DNA of 64,000 bases from Acidiferrimicrobium sp. IK (GCF_025499425.1 NZ_JAIMCB010000012.1:62001-126000), one strand, 5' to 3'. Positions 16,759 to 25,660 are shown, counted from the stretch's first letter. A program made the numbers and translations. Notes: generated by a model from the letters alone, not told the origin.

Positions 16759-18042
16759 TCACTTCGGCGCGGTGGACGAGGCCACTGCGGCCAGACGCGC
16801 GGCGCCGCCGCCCTCGGCCTTGCGCCGGCCCATGCTCTTGACCTCGATGTCCACGTCGGCGGCCTCGGCGCGCAGCGCACCCACGGTGCAGCGCTCGCGG
16901 GGGCGCACCGAGAAGGGATCGAACCCGTAGCACCGCATGGCGTTGAGATGGCTGATCTTGTCGATGTCCTCGTCGGAGACCCCCGCCAGGCTCTTCCAGA
17001 GCATCTCCGGGCCGTGCGGCCAGGTCGAATCGGAGTGGGGGTAGTCGAGTTCCCACATCATCTTGTCGACGCCGACAAGGTCACGGAGGCGGACACCCAC
17101 CGGGTCGTCGATGAAGCAGGTCCACATCTGCTCCCGGTAGATCTGGCTCGGCCGGCGGCCGCCCAGGTCAGTGTGAGTCCAGGCGTGGTGATGGTCGTAG
17201 ACGTAGTCGGCCCGCTCGATGACGTAGGGCACCCAGCCGTTGCCGCCCTCGGAGATGGCGATCTGCAGATCGGGGAACCGGGTCAGGGCTTGGGAGTACA
17301 CGAGGTCGGTGACCGCCAGCATGCTGTTGACCGGGGTCAGCGCGATCATCACCTCGGGCGGTGCGCTCGGCGATGTGATCTGCATCGACGACGACGACCC
17401 GATGTGCAAGCAGACAACCACCCCCGTCTCGGAGCAGGCCTTGAAGAACGGATCCCAGTATTCCGAGTGGTAATCGGGCAGACCCAGCTTGAGCGGGTTC
17501 TCCGAGAACGTGACGGCCCGACAGCCCATGGCGGCGACCCGGCGGACCTCGGCGGCTGCCAGATCGACATCCCACAGCACCGGCAACGAGATGGGGATCA
17601 GCCGATCGGGGTAGGCGCCGGCCCACTCGAGGATGTGCCAGTCGTTGTAAGCCCGAACGCAGGCCAACGCCAGGTCCTTGTCCTTGGCCCGCAGGAACAG
17701 CTGGCCGCAAAAGTGCGGGAAGGTCGGGAAGTTGATCCCCGCCAGCACCCCTCCGGCGCTCATGTCTCGGACCCGCTGGTGCACGTCGAAGCAGCCCGGC
17801 CGCATCTGGGCGTACTCGGTCGGGTCGAGCCCGTACTCGTCGGGCGGGCACCCCGCGACCGCGTTGAGCCCCACGTTCGGGGCGTACCCGTCCTCGTACT
17901 TCCAAAGGTCCCCCCCGTCGGGCTGCTTCTCGATGCGAGGCGCACGATCGCGGTACTTCTCCGGAATGTGCGCGTCGAACATGTTCGGCGGCTCGATCAC
18001 GTGGTCATCCACGCTGATGAGGATCAGATCTTCGACGTTCAT
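16759..18042 (-). CDS. Amidohydrolase-2 family metal-dependent hydrolase (TIM barrel)
   Basis: 427 residues from an ATG at 18040-18042 preceded by GGGGGAG at 8 nt; the open frame extends further without a better start. The N-terminal DDHVIEPP motif (12-19) holds the first metal ligands; CLHIGSSS and LDYPHSDSTWP supply later ligands of the ACMSD-like barrel. Family members catalyse decarboxylation or hydrolysis of cyclic acids and are frequent in actinobacterial acyl-CoA clusters. It has its own promoter overlapped by an operator palindrome, and the importer operon follows downstream. Confidence 0.87.
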   Translation of the reverse strand: MNVEDLILISVDDHVIEPPNMFDAHIPEKYRDRAPRIEKQPDGGDLWKYEDGYAPNVGLNAVAGCPPDEYGLDPTEYAQMRPGCFDVHQRVRDMSAGGVLAGINFPTFPHFCGQLFLRAKDKDLALACVRAYNDWHILEWAGAYPDRLIPISLPVLWDVDLAAAEVRRVAAMGCRAVTFSENPLKLGLPDYHSEYWDPFFKACSETGVVVCLHIGSSSSMQITSPSAPPEVMIALTPVNSMLAVTDLVYSQALTRFPDLQIAISEGGNGWVPYVIERADYVYDHHHAWTHTDLGGRRPSQIYREQMWTCFIDDPVGVRLRDLVGVDKMMWELDYPHSDSTWPHGPEMLWKSLAGVSDEDIDKISHLNAMRCYGFDPFSVRPRERCTVGALRAEAADVDIEVKSMGRRKAEGGGAARLAAVASSTAPK

Positions 18043-18072
18043 GGCAGGCACTCCCCCGGTAGGCTCCTGAGT

Positions 18073-18086
18073 TGACAGTAGTGTCA
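18073..18086. promoter_or_regulatory. Operator-like palindrome TGAC-N6-GTCA over the amidohydrolase promoter
   Basis: TGAC AGTAGT GTCA, exact motif. On the minus strand it covers the -10 hexamer TACTGT completely, so a bound protein would block RNA polymerase. Confidence 0.7.
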
Positions 18087-18103
18087 CGTACAGCCTATGC
18101 CAA
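18075..18103 (-). promoter_or_regulatory. Predicted promoter of the amidohydrolase gene
   Basis: On the minus strand TTGGCA (18098-18103), a 17-bp spacer and TACTGT (18075-18080) form a near-consensus sigma-70-type promoter about 33 bp upstream of the start codon, with a GGGGGAG ribosome site in between. The -10 is inside the palindrome at 18073-18086. Confidence 0.6.
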
Positions 18104-18256
18104 GCCGGCGGTGACGGATCACACCTAGGAAGGTCGCCGGTCACCGTCTAACGTGAGGACGCGCCGCCTTCGGGTGGCGCCAAAGGGAGGGACCAGTGCT
18201 CGGAGCCGGTAGCCAGCGCCCCAACGACGCATCGCCGCTTCTTGCCGCGGCCAGTC

Positions 18257-18270
18257 TGACAGCGGCGTCA
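18257..18270. promoter_or_regulatory. Operator-like palindrome TGAC-N6-GTCA upstream of DUF35-thiolase operon
   Basis: TGAC AGCGGC GTCA, exact motif, 68 bp upstream of the DUF35 gene and on the opposite side of the divergent region from the amidohydrolase operator. Confidence 0.6.
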
Positions 18271-18338
18271 TCATGCAGCGTGGCCATCACAGGGAGGACC
18301 GAAGTGACCAAGGGGCATCCACTGCCGAAGGACCGTCG

Positions 18339-18761
18339 ATGAGCGCGCCCGCTCCCCCGACCCCCGCTCCCGGCGCCATCTCGGAGTTCTTCTGGAGCGG
18401 GGCGCGGCGCGGCCAGCTGATGATCCAGCGCTGCCAGGCGTGCGGCACCTACATCCACCTCCCGCGACCGGTGTGCCGCGCGTGCCACTCGTTCGACCTC
18501 CTCGGGGAGCCGGTGAGCGGCCGGGGGTCCCTCTACAGCTTCACCGAGACCCACCGGCCATTCCATCCGTTCTTCGTGGACCGGGTGCCCTACCTCGTGG
18601 CGGTCGTCGAGCTGGAGGAGCAAGCGGGGCTCCGGGTGCTCACCAACCTGGTCCGCGTCGCCGAGGCCGACGTCCGGATCGGGATGGCGGTCCAGGTGGA
18701 GTTCGAACGTCTGAGCGATGACCTGACCATCCCGGTCTTCGCCCCGGCGGTAGCGGCATGA
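18339..18761 (+). CDS. DUF35 zinc-ribbon/OB-fold protein, thiolase partner
   Basis: 140 residues; ATG at 18339 chosen for the AAGGA 6 nt upstream over an in-frame ATG at 18273 lacking one. The zinc ribbon RCQACGTYIHLPRPVCRACHS (two CX2C knuckles) is followed by an OB fold with GRGSLYSFTETHRPFHP. DUF35 proteins bind acyl-CoA and stabilise partner thiolases or aldolases such as Ltp2 with the ChsH2 DUF35 domain. The stop overlaps the thiolase start by four bases. Confidence 0.9.
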   Translation: MSAPAPPTPAPGAISEFFWSGARRGQLMIQRCQACGTYIHLPRPVCRACHSFDLLGEPVSGRGSLYSFTETHRPFHPFFVDRVPYLVAVVELEEQAGLRVLTNLVRVAEADVRIGMAVQVEFERLSDDLTIPVFAPAVAA

Positions 18762-19897
18762 CGTCGCTGCGGAAGGTCGCCATCGCCGGGGTCGGCTACT
18801 CGCAGGTCGGGCGCCACACCGGGCTCTCCGAACGCCACCACGCCGCCCAGGCCGCGGTCGCGGCCCTCGGCGACGCCGGGCTCGACGCGGCCGACATCGA
18901 CGGCGCCACTACCTGGGGCGGGGACGCCACCGACTTCGCGTGGATGCTCGGCATGGGCCCCCTGCGCTGGCATCTGAACGTCGGTGTCTCGCCGGCGTTC
19001 ATCACCCCCGCCATCCATGCGGCCATGGCGGTCGCCACCGGCCAGTGTGATGTGTGCATCGCGTTTCGGATCATGATGCAGCAGCCGAGCGCGGCGCAGA
19101 TCGCGTCCGGCGCGGCGACCCTGGCATCGCCGAGCATGGAGGACGCCGGGATGATGTACCCCTTCGGGGACTTCAGCCCGACCCAGTGGGCCGGGCTGCT
19201 GACCAACCGGTACCTTCACGACTCCGACGCCACCGAGGAACACTTCGCCCGGTTCGCGGTGGTGCAGCGCGAGCACGCCGTGCGCAACGAGGAGGCCCTG
19301 CAGCGGACGCCGCTGACCGTCGAGGACTACCTGGCGGCGCCCTACATCAGCAAGCCGGTCCGGCTCCTCGACTGCGACCTGCCCTGCGACTCGGGCTCCG
19401 CGGTCATCTTCACCACGGAGGAGCGGGCCAGGGACCTGCGCCAAAAGCCGGTGCTGGTCGAGGCGTCAGCCCTGTCGTCGATTCGCGACATGAACTTCGA
19501 GCTGCTCGACGACATGACCCACACCTCGCCGGCCCACTGCGCCCAAGTGCTGTGGTCACGGACCTCGCTGAAGCCCGGGGACGTGGACTGCGCCCAGCTC
19601 TACGACGGCTTCAGCGTCATCACCTTCCAGTGGCTCGAGGCCCTCGGCCTGTGCGACCCGGGCGCCGCCGGCCCGTTTATCGCGGAGGGGAACACCCGCC
19701 TCGGAGGCAGCCTGCCGGTCAACACCGACGGGGGGGCGTGCAACGTCGGACGCCGCCACGGAGCCAACTTCTGCATCGAAGCCACCCGGCAGCTGCGCGG
19801 CACCTGCGGCGTGCGTCAGGTCGACGGCGCCGAGGTCGCGGTGTGGGCCAATGCCGTCGGCCCGTTCAGCGGGGCCATGCTGCTCACCGCCGGGTGA
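18758..19897 (+). CDS. Thiolase-like lipid-transfer protein (SCP-x/Ltp2-type thiolase or aldolase)
   Basis: 379-residue thiolase-fold protein. The usual N-terminal nucleophilic cysteine is not evident in the IHAAMAVATGQ region, while the C-terminal GGACNVGRRHGAN motif and LYDGFSVITF tyrosine are typical of the SCP-x/Ltp2 branch. Ltp2 proteins with a DUF35 partner carry out retro-aldol cleavage of beta-hydroxyacyl-CoA side chains instead of ordinary thiolysis, so either activity is possible. Translationally coupled to the DUF35 gene; an acyl-CoA dehydrogenase follows. Confidence 0.88.
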   Translation: MTSLRKVAIAGVGYSQVGRHTGLSERHHAAQAAVAALGDAGLDAADIDGATTWGGDATDFAWMLGMGPLRWHLNVGVSPAFITPAIHAAMAVATGQCDVCIAFRIMMQQPSAAQIASGAATLASPSMEDAGMMYPFGDFSPTQWAGLLTNRYLHDSDATEEHFARFAVVQREHAVRNEEALQRTPLTVEDYLAAPYISKPVRLLDCDLPCDSGSAVIFTTEERARDLRQKPVLVEASALSSIRDMNFELLDDMTHTSPAHCAQVLWSRTSLKPGDVDCAQLYDGFSVITFQWLEALGLCDPGAAGPFIAEGNTRLGGSLPVNTDGGACNVGRRHGANFCIEATRQLRGTCGVRQVDGAEVAVWANAVGPFSGAMLLTAG

Positions 19898-19941
19898 CGG
19901 ACCGTCCTGCCTCCTGCCTCACCTCGCCACCGGAGAAGCCA

Positions 19942-21147
19942 ATGCCCGCTGCCCTCAATGCTGATCTCCCCCGCCTTCTCGGGGAGATGCGCCAGTTCAT
20001 CGACGAGGAGGTCATCCCGGCCGAGCCGTTGCTGCAGGAGATGACCGTCGAGTCGCTCGCGGAGATGGAGCGGCTCAAGGCGGAAGCCAAGCGGCGCAGC
20101 CTCTGGGCCCTCGGGCACCCGACCGACATCGGCGGTGGAGGGTTGAGCTTCATGGACGTCACCCATCTAAACGAGATCATCGGCCGCTCGTACTTCGGCC
20201 AGAGCGCGGTGGGCACCTGGTCCATGCAGGACTCGATCATGCTCCGCAAGTACGCGACCGAGGAGCAGAAGCGGCGGTGGCTGGTGCCGCTGGTCGCCGG
20301 TGAGATCCGCTCGTCGATCGGCATGACCGAGCCGGAGGTGGCCGGCTCCGATCCGACCCACATCCAAGCCACCGCTGTGCTCGACGGCGACGAGTGGGTG
20401 GTCAACGCTCACAAGTGGTTCACGACCGGCGCCAGCATCGCGGCGTTCACCACGGTCTTCGCTCGCACCGAGGACGAGGAAGCGGGCCGGTACCGCCGGT
20501 TCTCGGCGATCCTCGTGCCGACCGACGCTCCCGGCTACGAGGTGGTCCGCACCGTCCCCACGATGGGCGGGATACTCGGCGCCCACTGCGAGATCCGCCT
20601 GACCAACGTGCGAGTGCCCAAGGAGAACCTGCTCGGCCAGCGAGGCGAGGGCTTCGTGATGGCCCAGGATCGTCTCGGTCCCGGACGCATCTTCCACTGC
20701 ATGCGCTGGCTGGGCCAGATGCAGCGCGCCTTCGACCTGATGTGCGAGCGGGCCAACGAGCGGATGGTGCAAGGCTCGCCTCTGTCCCGCAACGGCCAGA
20801 TCCGGCTCCTCATCGCCGAGTCGGCAGCGGACATCTTCGCCCACCGGGCGGCGACGCTGGCGGCCGCCGAGGCGGTCGACACCGGCTCGGAGGCTCGGGT
20901 GGAGATCTCGCTCATCAAGTTTCGGGGTGCCCAGCTGCTGCACAACGTCATCGACCGGGCGATCCAGGTCCACGGCGCCCTGGGCGTCACAGCCGACACC
21001 CCGCTCGAGTGGATGTACCGGGACGCCCGCTACGCCCGGATCTACGACGGCCCCGACGAGGTCCACCGTGACCGGGTGGCGCGCATCTTGGCCAAGGATC
21101 CTGGGGCAGCGCCGTGGTCGGCCCGTCATGTCGCCGGCAATCCCTGA
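19942..21147 (+). CDS. Acyl-CoA dehydrogenase
   Basis: 401-residue FAD enzyme introducing a 2,3 double bond into an acyl-CoA; ATG at 19942 after GGAGA. The middle domain has SIGMTEPEVAGSDPTHIQATA and NAHKWFTTGA; the C-terminal helical domain has QVHGALGVTADTPLEWMYRDARYARIYDGPDEVH. The C-terminal block resembles ACAD10/11-type and long/branched-chain enzymes. It is third gene of the DUF35-thiolase operon and ends 47 bp before the thioesterase. Confidence 0.92.
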   Translation: MPAALNADLPRLLGEMRQFIDEEVIPAEPLLQEMTVESLAEMERLKAEAKRRSLWALGHPTDIGGGGLSFMDVTHLNEIIGRSYFGQSAVGTWSMQDSIMLRKYATEEQKRRWLVPLVAGEIRSSIGMTEPEVAGSDPTHIQATAVLDGDEWVVNAHKWFTTGASIAAFTTVFARTEDEEAGRYRRFSAILVPTDAPGYEVVRTVPTMGGILGAHCEIRLTNVRVPKENLLGQRGEGFVMAQDRLGPGRIFHCMRWLGQMQRAFDLMCERANERMVQGSPLSRNGQIRLLIAESAADIFAHRAATLAAAEAVDTGSEARVEISLIKFRGAQLLHNVIDRAIQVHGALGVTADTPLEWMYRDARYARIYDGPDEVHRDRVARILAKDPGAAPWSARHVAGNP

Positions 21148-21194
21148 GCCGGGGCGTCATTCGGTACCGGCATCCGACGAAGCGAGACGCGACG

Positions 21195-21830
21195 ATGAAC
21201 GCAACCGGCGACGGCCGCGACTACGGCGAGGAGGCCACCGAGGCCCGACGCGCCCTGGCAGCGGCGATCAGGGCTCTGACGTCCGCGATGCTGCTGACCA
21301 CGGCCGGGCGGCAGGACGTGGCGCGCGCCGCCGAGCTGGTGGCGCAGGCGCAGGCCGCTTTGGGTCCGGCGCTGCGCACCAGCCGTTACGAAGGCATCGC
21401 CGGGCTGGCTCCCGGCGCCCCCAGCAACCAGATCGTGTGGGAAACCCATGCCGCCTTCGGCCGGTCCAACCCCATGGCACCGCCGGTCGTGGTGGAAGAA
21501 TCACCGGGGCGGCTCACCGGGACCGTCAGCTTCGAGGGGGCGTGGGAGGGAGCCCCCGGCTTGGCCTACGGAGGTTTCGTGGCTGCCGCCTTCGACGGTC
21601 TGCTCGGCCGTACGGTGTTGAGCGCCGGGCATCTGGCGGTGACCCGGTCCCTCGCCGTCCGCTTCCGTCGGCCCACCCCCTTGCGGACGCCGATGCGTGT
21701 CGAAGCCGTCGCCGGCGAGCGCAGCGGCAGAGACGTACCTGTCACCGGCCGGCTGTGGGACGGCGACGTGTTGCTCTGCGAGGCGGAAGCGGTCTTCGCC
21801 TGCGTCGAGCCGAGCCACTACCGGCTGTGA
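21195..21830 (+). CDS. PaaI/THEM4-type hot-dog thioesterase
   Basis: 211 residues; the start at 21195 has only a weak ribosome site and could lie elsewhere. A helical N-terminal region precedes one hot-dog domain (about 95-205) containing GAPGLAYGGFVAAAFDGLLG, the glycine-rich segment of PaaI-like acyl-CoA thioesterases with a catalytic Asp. Probably hydrolyses dead-end CoA esters to release CoA. Last gene of the rightward DUF35-thiolase-dehydrogenase set. Confidence 0.78.
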   Translation: MNATGDGRDYGEEATEARRALAAAIRALTSAMLLTTAGRQDVARAAELVAQAQAALGPALRTSRYEGIAGLAPGAPSNQIVWETHAAFGRSNPMAPPVVVEESPGRLTGTVSFEGAWEGAPGLAYGGFVAAAFDGLLGRTVLSAGHLAVTRSLAVRFRRPTPLRTPMRVEAVAGERSGRDVPVTGRLWDGDVLLCEAEAVFACVEPSHYRL

Positions 21831-21853
21831 CCGCCAACCGGCTCATGGCGGCC

Positions 21854-22525
21854 TCACCACTGGTTCCAGTGCACGGTGCTCTCCGTATCGGCTCTGGCTC
21901 CGGGTCTGAACGCCGTTCCAACGGTATGGGCGACCGGGAACAGCCCGGCCTGGGTCACCTCGTCGTAAGGGATGCCGAGCAGGTCGGCCATCCGCCGTTC
22001 TTCGAAGAGGTGCACGGTCGTCCAGGCGCTCCCGACGCCCACACGACGCATCGCCAGCATGAAGTTCCACACTGCGGGCAGGACCGATCCCCAGCGAGCG
22101 GCCTGGGTCGCGACGTCGGCACCTTCGAGGCGCCCGGCGATGGTTGCGACGACGAGCACCGGCACCTCGTGCAGGTGGCGGGCCAGGTGGTCGGCGGAGT
22201 CGGCCATCCTGCTGGCTGCGCCCGACGGGCCCGCCGGGGTCCGCCCGTGGCCCTCGGCCGCGATCTGCGCGGACCTGATGGCCATGCCGCAGCGGTAGAT
22301 GTCCGCCATGCCCGCCCGGACCGCCGGGTCGTCGACCACGACCCATCCGAGCTGCTGGCGGTTGGAGGCGTTCGGCGCCTGCAGGGCCACCTCGATGCCG
22401 TGCAGGACGAGGTCTCGTGACACGGGCCGCTCGAGATCCAGGCGTCGCCGCACCGCTCTGGTGGTGGTCAACACGTCGAGCGCGGAAAGCCCCAAATCCT
22501 CTGTCCCGTCACCGGCTTGGATCAT
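21854..22525 (-). CDS. Nitroreductase-family flavoprotein
   Basis: 223 residues from an ATG at 22523-22525. LDVLTTTRAVRRRLDLERPV and VALQAPNASNRQQLGWVVVDD are the FMN-contact region of the nitroreductase fold, and GVGSAWTTVHLFEERRMADLLGIP is the typical central block. No Shine-Dalgarno is visible, but TAGCGT lies 7 nt before the ATG, consistent with leaderless transcription. Family members reduce enones or quinones and some are BluB-like; here it may reduce a ring enone of the pathway. Faces leftward between two rightward units. Confidence 0.85.
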   Translation of the reverse strand: MIQAGDGTEDLGLSALDVLTTTRAVRRRLDLERPVSRDLVLHGIEVALQAPNASNRQQLGWVVVDDPAVRAGMADIYRCGMAIRSAQIAAEGHGRTPAGPSGAASRMADSADHLARHLHEVPVLVVATIAGRLEGADVATQAARWGSVLPAVWNFMLAMRRVGVGSAWTTVHLFEERRMADLLGIPYDEVTQAGLFPVAHTVGTAFRPGARADTESTVHWNQW

Positions 22526-22627
22526 GGGCGCGACGCTAACCCGGCCGCCGGAGCCCCGAGCGGCCCTAGCATCCGCGGTCATGACGGTCATAGCGTTCCT
22601 TGGCAGCGACGACGGGGGCTTCGAGCG

Positions 22628-23503
22628 TTGAGCGAAACCGCGTCCCAGACGCCGCTGGCGTGCGAAGAGCTGTACCGGCTGCTCGACATCGAGGAGATCG
22701 ACCGCGACCTCTACCGCGGCCAGAACCCCTGGCCGACGGCCCGCCGTTTCCTCTATGGCGGGCACGTCGCAGCCCAAGCGGTGCAGGCCGCCTCGCGCAC
22801 GGTGGAGCCCGGCCGCCTCCCCCACTCTCTCCACGGCTACTTTCTCCGACCCGGCCAGATCGACAAGCCGACGATCCTGCGCGTCGAGCGGGACCGCGAC
22901 GGCGGCTCGTTCTCGTCGCGTCACGTCGTCGCCCTCCAAGACGGCGAGGTCATCCTCAGCCTGACCGTGTCGTTCCATCGCCCGAGCGACGGTCTGGAGT
23001 GGGAGGCAGACCCGGCCCACGCCATGAGCGACCCCGAGCGGCTCTACCCGGCCAACCCGCAGGGCGTCTTCGGCGAGTGGGCTGGCGTGTTCGACTTCCG
23101 CTTGGCGGCCCCCGACTCCGACATGCCGGTCGACTACTGGACGACCCCGGTCCCGATGCCGACGAGCATCTGGTGCCGGGCGAAGGCCAGCCCCGGCGAT
23201 GACCCCATCCTGAGCGCATGCCTGCTCACCTACGTCACGGACCTGAGCAGCGGGTTCGGGGAGCTGGGCCTCCCGATCGTGCCGCCGTCGGGGGGCCCCA
23301 GCCTCGATCACACCGTGTGGATCCACCGCCCCATCGACACCGGCTCTTGGTTCCTACTGGACCTCGCCCCCGTGATCGTGACCGGCGGACGAGGCCTGTA
23401 CCAGGGCGTGGTGTACGACGGCCGGGGGCGACGGTGCGCCACGATCAGCCAGGAGATGCTGGCCCGCTCGTCCCAGCCGTCCCACCCGGGACCGGTGAAG
23501 TGA
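22628..23503 (+). CDS. Acyl-CoA thioesterase II (TesB-like)
   Basis: 291 residues from a TTG at 22628. Double hot-dog thioesterase: FLYGGHVAAQAVQAASRTV in the first half, and TYVTDLSSG and GGRGLYQGVVYDGRGR in the second, carrying the Asp, Thr and Gln of the catalytic triad. The gene overlaps the following phosphotransferase by four bases. Expected to hydrolyse medium or branched acyl-CoAs; likely recycles CoA during catabolism. Confidence 0.88.
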   Translation: MSETASQTPLACEELYRLLDIEEIDRDLYRGQNPWPTARRFLYGGHVAAQAVQAASRTVEPGRLPHSLHGYFLRPGQIDKPTILRVERDRDGGSFSSRHVVALQDGEVILSLTVSFHRPSDGLEWEADPAHAMSDPERLYPANPQGVFGEWAGVFDFRLAAPDSDMPVDYWTTPVPMPTSIWCRAKASPGDDPILSACLLTYVTDLSSGFGELGLPIVPPSGGPSLDHTVWIHRPIDTGSWFLLDLAPVIVTGGRGLYQGVVYDGRGRRCATISQEMLARSSQPSHPGPVK

Positions 23504-24561
23504 CCTCCAGCGGCAGCGACGCCCACGCCTTGGCTCTCGTCGACCAGGAGCGGCTTGGCGCGTACCTGTCCGACGTCGTGGTGCTCGACGGCCCGCCCGT
23601 GGTCGAGGTCCTGAGCGGCGGCCGGTCCAACATCACTTATCTGGTCCGCAGCGGCGCGCACGAGTACGTGGTGCGCCGCCGGCCGCTCGGCACCGTCGCA
23701 GCCGGGGCCCACGACATGGCCCGCGAGCACCGGGTGCTGGCGGCGCTCCAAGGTCGCGGCCTGCCAATCCCTAAGGTCCACGGGTACTGCCAAGACGAGG
23801 GGCTCGTCGGCGCCCCGTTCTACGTGATGGACCGCGTCCGGGGCCGGGTGCTGCACCGACGCAGCGACGCCGAGGATTTGGCGCCGGCGTCGGCCGCGGC
23901 GCTGTCCCGGTCGACTGTCGAGGTCCTCGACCGCCTGCATCGCATCGACGTTGAAGCCGCCGGACTGGCCGGCCTTGGCCGGCCGGAAGGGTTCGTCGCC
24001 CGCCGTATCGGGCGCTGGCTCGACCAGTGGCGGCACAGTGCGCACCGAGACCACCCGCTGGTGGAGTCGCTCGGCGCCCGGCTGGCGGTGGCCGTCCCCG
24101 AGTCAACCGACGCGACCCTCGTCCACGGCGACTACCGGCTCGGCAACCTGCTCGTTGACGCCGACCCCGGCAGCGGCGGCGTCCCGGCGGTCGCCGCCAT
24201 CCTCGACTGGGAGATGTCGACGCTCGGGGACCCGCTAACCGACCTGGCCCACCTGATGGTGTATTGGGACCGCACCCGGGGGCGCCTCACCCACGAGTCG
24301 CAGACCATCGCCGAGCATCCCGGGTTCCTCCCCTCGACGACCCTGGCCGAGGCTTACGCTGCCAGCAGCGGCCGCGACATCTCCGGCCTCGACTTCTACC
24401 TGGCGTTCGAGCACTGGCGGGCCGCCATCATCAAAGAAGGTATCTACACGAGGAGCCTCGAGGTGGCCGGCGCAGGGGCCGAGACCGACAGCGACACTGC
24501 GCAGCTCGGCCGGAGCGTGGCGGTTCATCTGGAGGAGGCCCGGGACATCCTGGAAGGCTGA
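23500..24561 (+). CDS. Phosphotransferase family protein (APH fold, ACAD10/11-associated type)
   Basis: 353 residues from a GTG at 23500 overlapping the TesB stop. Kinase-like fold: SGGRSNITYLVRS in the N-lobe, LVHGDYRLGNLLVD as catalytic loop (Brenner motif with HGD..N) and AILDWEMSTLGDPLTDLAH as the metal-binding DxD/E segment. Relatives fused or linked to acyl-CoA dehydrogenases phosphorylate hydroxyacyl-CoAs (4-hydroxy acid catabolism in ACAD10/11). The neighbouring dehydrogenases fit that role, but it is not proven here. Confidence 0.85.
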   Translation: MTSSGSDAHALALVDQERLGAYLSDVVVLDGPPVVEVLSGGRSNITYLVRSGAHEYVVRRRPLGTVAAGAHDMAREHRVLAALQGRGLPIPKVHGYCQDEGLVGAPFYVMDRVRGRVLHRRSDAEDLAPASAAALSRSTVEVLDRLHRIDVEAAGLAGLGRPEGFVARRIGRWLDQWRHSAHRDHPLVESLGARLAVAVPESTDATLVHGDYRLGNLLVDADPGSGGVPAVAAILDWEMSTLGDPLTDLAHLMVYWDRTRGRLTHESQTIAEHPGFLPSTTLAEAYAASSGRDISGLDFYLAFEHWRAAIIKEGIYTRSLEVAGAGAETDSDTAQLGRSVAVHLEEARDILEG

Positions 24562-24589
24562 CCCGCAGAGCCGACGGCCCCCATTTACT

Positions 24590-24603
24590 TGACGGTCGCG
24601 TCA
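24590..24603. promoter_or_regulatory. Operator-like palindrome TGAC-N6-GTCA upstream of Rieske oxygenase
   Basis: TGAC GGTCGC GTCA, exact motif, 65 bp upstream of the oxygenase ATG. A possible -35 TTTACT (24584-24589) and -10 TACACT (24606-24611) with 16-bp spacing would place the palindrome exactly in the promoter spacer. Confidence 0.6.
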
Positions 24604-24667
24604 CCTACACTGGTTGGATTGGCTCCGGCGCTGGAGCGCCGCGGGTCCACCACCTAGGGGGTCGACG

Positions 24668-25660
24668 ATGAGAGTCCCGTTCACCTGGCGGCCGACCGGC
24701 TGGTTCATGGTCGGATGGAGCGCGGAGTTCCCGGCGGGGACCGCCAAACCTCTTCGCTACTTCGGCCAGGAGCTGGTCGCCTACCGCTCCGACGACGGAG
24801 CGCTCCACGTCCTCGATGCCCACTGTCCCCACTTGGGCGCCCACCTCGGCCACGGCGGCCGGGTCAACGGCGAATGCATCGAGTGCCCTTACCACGGGTG
24901 GGGCTACGGGCCTGACGGCGTCAACCGGTACATCCCCTACGAGGACCGCCCCAACCCGTCCAAACGGCTGCGGGCGTGGCCGGTCGACGAGCGCCACGAG
25001 TGTGTGTTCGTTTGGCACGACCCTGCGGGCGGGGCGCCTCGCTGGGAGCTGCCCGACATCTGGAACTTCCCGGCCCACCTCCCGGGCGGCGCCGAGCAGT
25101 ACTACCGGGCGTATCCGGAGCTGTCGGTGAAATATCCCGGTGAGCCGGTGCATCCCCAGGTCACCCTCGAAAACGCCCCCGACAGCGTGCATTTCAAGTA
25201 CGTGCACCGGGCGTCGGTCGACCCCCGCCTCCTCGACTGGAAGGTCGACGGGACCTTCTACAAGACCATCAGCGGCTGGCCGAGGCCGACCGAGCAGGAC
25301 CCAGACGCCATGGCCCTCAAGATCCACGGTGTGTCCTGCGGGGTAGGCGGTTCCTACGCGGTGTTCGAAGGAAGCTGGCACTACCGCCTGGTGTTTTTCA
25401 CCACGCCGGTCGACGACGAGCGTTCCGACATGTTCTATTCGATCTGGTGGCCCCGCGACGAGGGCGACGACGCGCCGGCGGTGCCTGCCCACTACCGGGA
25501 GCGGGCCGAGAAGGAGTTCCTCCAGACACTGCGCGACGACCTCGAGATCTGGCGCTACCAGGTCTACGTGGAGAACCCTGCGCTGGCCCAGCAGGACGCC
25601 CGCCCGTACGGCGCGCTGCGCAAGTGGGCCCGGCAGTTCTACGAGGTGGAGCCGGCCTGA
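24668..25660 (+). CDS. Rieske non-heme iron oxygenase, catalytic subunit (KshA-like)
   Basis: 330-residue oxygenase. The Rieske [2Fe-2S] site is C53-X-H55 ... C73-X2-H76 (CPHLGAHLGH and CPYHGWGY). The mononuclear iron site is N169-X2-D172-X2-H175-X4-H180 (NAPDSVHFKYVH), the pattern shared with 3-ketosteroid 9alpha-hydroxylase KshA and cholesterol desaturases. It would hydroxylate or desaturate a hydrophobic cyclic substrate and needs a ferredoxin-type reductase not found in this window. It has its own operator and ends tail-to-tail with the second ligase, overlapping it by 22 bp. Confidence 0.92.
   Translation: MRVPFTWRPTGWFMVGWSAEFPAGTAKPLRYFGQELVAYRSDDGALHVLDAHCPHLGAHLGHGGRVNGECIECPYHGWGYGPDGVNRYIPYEDRPNPSKRLRAWPVDERHECVFVWHDPAGGAPRWELPDIWNFPAHLPGGAEQYYRAYPELSVKYPGEPVHPQVTLENAPDSVHFKYVHRASVDPRLLDWKVDGTFYKTISGWPRPTEQDPDAMALKIHGVSCGVGGSYAVFEGSWHYRLVFFTTPVDDERSDMFYSIWWPRDEGDDAPAVPAHYRERAEKEFLQTLRDDLEIWRYQVYVENPALAQQDARPYGALRKWARQFYEVEPA

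Noticed and set aside
19895..19907. TGAC-GGACC-GTCC between thiolase and acyl-CoA dehydrogenase
   Set aside because: Spacing is 5, not 6, and the right arm has a mismatch; it overlaps the thiolase stop within the operon, so it was not counted as an operator.
22582..22590. TGACGGTCA palindrome between nitroreductase and TesB
   Set aside because: Spacing of one base does not match the N6 motif; may still be a site for another factor.
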